Shown here one piece after another: positions 61,670-64,000 of a stretch of 64,000 nucleotides of DNA (its first letter is position 1; every line of letters starts with the position of its first letter). The notes under the pieces were generated by a model. The model had not been told where the DNA came from, made no database searches, and saw nothing but the letters and a program-made list of their open reading frames with translations. This DNA is from Emiliania huxleyi CCMP1516 (lineage: Eukaryota; Haptophyta; Isochrysidales; Noelaerhabdaceae), in assembly GCF_000372725.1 (NCBI RefSeq), contig NW_005199241.1:19033-83032 (forward strand). The letters are read 5' to 3'. The position numbers were made by a program, and so were the translations under genes.

Positions 61670-62751
61670 TCACGCCCGCAAGGAGGGGTTCGCAGTTGCG
61701 AACAGGTGATCCACGAGGTTTTCGACTTCAGGTCGTCCCATCTGGACAACAGCTTCCTCTCTGCTCAAGCCCTCGAGCATGAAGCTCGCAAGCATCTCAT
61801 CCAAGATGGACTCGCGCGTTCTCGGCGCCTGCTGCTCGACTGGGGGCGGGAATTTAGGCTGCAGCGGCATCTCAACCTCTTGCCCTCCGCTCTTGAGCGC
61901 CGCAATCAGTCTGCCTAGCGCTCCTCGCTCCGCGGACCATGCGACGTCCCAGTCTGGCTGGCGGGCCGGACCTTGAGCGGCGGCGGCGATGAGCTGCAGA
62001 AGCCTTGAGAGTGAGGCTGTCGTCCACGTCACCCGGCGAGAACGGCGCGCATCGCCCGGCGGTGGCGTCTCGAGGAGCAGTATCTTCCCAAAGTGAGCAT
62101 TTTGTAAATCGCAGCAGAGATAAAGGCAAATCAGATGACCGTCAATGACATCTCGCGTCATCGCCACGGGAAGCCGATCAGCAAACGCACACCCGACAGC
62201 CGCGTCGTCCGCATCGAGCGCCGTTCGCGAAAAGCCGGCCCCTTTTCGCAACCTCAGCTTCGGCATGTGCAACGATGCCGTCTGCACATCGAGCCCTTGG
62301 TACGTGCCAGTCAGGGGGAGGCTGCCGGAGTCATCAGCGTCCCGGTCATTCTTTGAGCCAAAGCCTTCCGGCACTAGCGCAAAGAAGAGAGCCGCGTCCG
62401 CCGGGAGCGTGTAGGCGCAAGCTTGTTGCAGGCGTCGCGCGCCTCCCCGAGGTCACGCAGGAAGCTCTCCATATGTGTTGCAATAGACCCCCGAGCCGGT
62501 TGTTGCTGCACCGGCTGATCGAATGCAACGGCGGCGTGGTGGACGGGAGCGGCGGGGGAGCAGGGGGCGACGGCGAGGTTGCGTCCGGAGCCCGGCGGGT
62601 CGATCTGCATCGGCTGCACGTCGGCCACGTCGGCTTCTGCCAGCTCTGGCTGCTGGGCGGCGGTCAGCGTGGAGAATGGCAGGACTGTTTGGGGCGCATT
62701 TGAGAGCGCTGGCCCCGACGCGCCGTCGGTTTGGTCGGGGTGGTTCCACAC
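61670..62751 (-). CDS. Unknown protein, frame change near 62440
   Basis: The well-supported part is 62374-61670, beginning near VPEGFGSKND and containing FSRTALDADDAAVGCAFADR, DGHLICLYLCCDLQNAHFG, KILLLETPPPGD and, at the C terminus, EMLASFMLEGLSREEAVVQM, which is UBA-like (helix, then MGRPEVENLVDHLF). Upstream, a different frame codes for LPFSTLTAAQQPELAEADVA ... HMESFLRDLGEARDACNKLA. The two join only by a shift of reading frame around 62430-62450, where I see no clean intron. This could be a short unrecognised intron, a sequencing indel or a real frameshift. The true start is unknown; the frame to 62751 begins with GTG. Confidence 0.5.
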
Positions 62752-64000
62752 CCCTGGTGTTTCTTCATTCCGTCGGGGAGGCTCTGTGCAGGGCGCAGCG
62801 AGGGCCGTGGGGAAGGGGCCAGTGGGGCGATGGGCACAGAGGGGGCAATGATCCGAGGTGTGGGCAGGTGTCTAGGTCTGGCTGTCCAGCGAGAGTAGGA
62901 TGTGCTTAGTACCTGTGCACGAAGGACAGAGGCGGGTCGGAAAGTCGAGACTGCTGACCGCTCCTCCATGGTCCCCCGCCGGTGGACGCCGAGTGCAGTC
63001 ATCGGTATGCGGGAGGCGTGCGCAAGGGCTCGCGGGGCGGACGCGACGACCTGGCGCTGCCGTCGCGGAGGGCTCGGGCTCGAGTGAGCGCCGCCAGCGA
63101 CTCGTCGTTGCGGCCGTGGCCGCGCGGGCCACCTGCATCGACGGGCTGCTTAGGGGGGGGGCGCCAATGATACGCTTGCCCGTCGGCAATCCATCCCGTG
63201 TTGGCTTCAATTGTACTTCTGTCTTGGCACCAGCTGATGGCTTGCCCGGCCGACATCGCCGGATTCGTGCACGGTATTCGGATTTTGGCTATTTGTTCGT
63301 GTGGGGGTATATCGCAGATTTGTCAATGGTACCGCGTCTGCGACGCGGGCGCCTTGCGGGCAGAGCCCTTAGGACACCCTTTTATCTTGCGCGGTCAATA
63401 TTTAGAAGCCTTCTGGATGGGGCGTGACCTCCTGCCTCGAACCTCCTTCCTTTTTTGAGCAGGTGTGCCGCCGCGCGAGCGACGCTCCGAGATCGCCCGA
63501 GATAGCGCGGCGCGGCCCCGAGATCGCCCGAGATAGCGCGAGATCGCCCGAGATCGCGCGGCGCGGCCCGAGGCGAGGTGGATGGGTTGGGAGCGAGGGG
63601 GCGCAAGTGTGCAGTGCGGTAGATGGTCAGCTCGGGGCGCAAGAGGTGGCCTGTGAGCCATCCGGCTTACATTACCGCCTGCGTTCTCGCACATGGAGTG
63701 CGAGGTATCTAAATCTCGTCTGGCCGTCCCACAAACTGTCACTCCCCTTTCTCCCGGCCGGGGTGGGGCGCGCGGGCGGCGGGTGTGCGGGATGTCTGTG
63801 GGCCCGAGAGCGATGTGCCATGTCCGCCTTGCGTTTGTTTCATAACATCGAAGGCTAGCTCAACAAGAATTTTCCATGGACTCCCTCAGTGCAAAAAAGA
63901 AATTCACGTGGCCCCGAGTAGCGTAGTGCCGGTGATGAGTTTGTGTGTCTGTGTCGTGTCGCTCGAGCGTGCTGTCACGACTCCTGTCTCGCGTCCACCC
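62752..64000. other. Unassigned right end of window
   Basis: No convincing gene. It contains the CGAGATCGCC / CGAGATAGCG 10-mer array (63485-63565), the inverse copy of 26961-27037 (63564-63640) and A-tract motifs at 63866 (AAGAATTTTCC) and 63890 (GTGCAAAAAAGAAATT). The latter may mark a promoter of a gene beyond the window. Confidence 0.5.
63485..63565. repeat. CGAGATNGCC 10-mer array
   Basis: CGAGATCGCC, CGAGATAGCG and relatives repeat about eight times with GCGGCGC spacers. Related 10-mers occur inside introns of NDC1 (17213-17250, 17858-17888) and the MgtE-like gene (19519-19556). Confidence 0.85.

Noticed and set aside
1-64000. tRNA, rRNA or snRNA genes
   Set aside because: No cloverleaf with GGTTCGAATCC-type B box, no rRNA core and no U-snRNA motif was recognised by eye; a covariance-model scan would be decisive.

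Overview
The window is GC-rich nuclear DNA of a unicellular eukaryote, most likely an alga. The genes are split by many short introns (about 56 to 350 bp). Products carry organelle-targeting or signal sequences, and include a plastid-type NAD(P)H dehydrogenase (NDC1), a mitochondrial ribosomal protein uS2 and a mitochondrial bc1-complex chaperone. Simple-sequence tracts and DNA-transposon-like repeats fill the gaps. A haptophyte-like alga fits best (GC content, plastid genes, GC donor sites), but this is inference. No operons, CRISPR arrays, rRNA or tRNA genes were seen.

Layout. 1-5.7 kb: Rac/Rho GTPase (cut by the window edge), PFK-2/FBPase-2, and a secreted or plastid PDZ-like protein, all on the minus strand. 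6-10.7 kb: a WW-domain proline-rich protein and an SLC35F/EamA-type transporter on the plus strand. 11.2-12.1 kb: CBP3/UQCC1 chaperone (minus). 12.4-15.6 kb: an island of repeats and transposon-like elements. 15.8-19.9 kb: NDC1 and an MgtE/SLC41 Mg2+ transporter (plus). 20.2-22.4 kb: two further TIR elements and a small ORF. 22.7-24.3 kb: COG0523/CobW GTPase (minus). 25-28.8 kb: a PCIF1-like cap methyltransferase with Stc1-like zinc fingers, and an alanine-rich protein (plus). 29.5-30.3 kb: type II peroxiredoxin (minus). 30.4-32.5 kb: repeats. 32.5-38.2 kb: a TBL/PC-esterase (plus), a DoxX-like protein (minus) and a large TPR protein (plus). 39.5-45.8 kb: membrane protein, PPEF/PP7-like phosphatase, a plastid-targeted protein of unknown function and a dihydroxyacetophenone-dioxygenase-like cupin (all minus). 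45.9-49.6 kb: a GT49-sulfotransferase fusion (plus). 50-55 kb: kelch, F-box/ankyrin and uS2m genes (minus). 55-59.9 kb: a composite satellite region. 60-61.3 kb: an NMT1/THI5-like solute-binding-fold protein (plus). 61.7-62.7 kb: an unknown protein (minus). The last 1.3 kb shows no convincing gene.

Three observations stand out. (1) I reconstructed 33 introns by reading-frame and protein-family continuity. About 23 of them begin with GC rather than GT, nearly always in an AG|GC context. (2) In NDC1, three introns carry at one end an exact copy of the neighbouring exon edge plus a filler of 9-11 bp repeats, as if each arose by local duplication. (3) An A-tract motif of the AAAAAGAAATT type (either strand) lies within about 175 bp of most inferred start codons and is a candidate core promoter element. 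Several TIR elements with exact 8-bp target-site duplications are also resolved. The genes are unrelated housekeeping genes and do not form one pathway.
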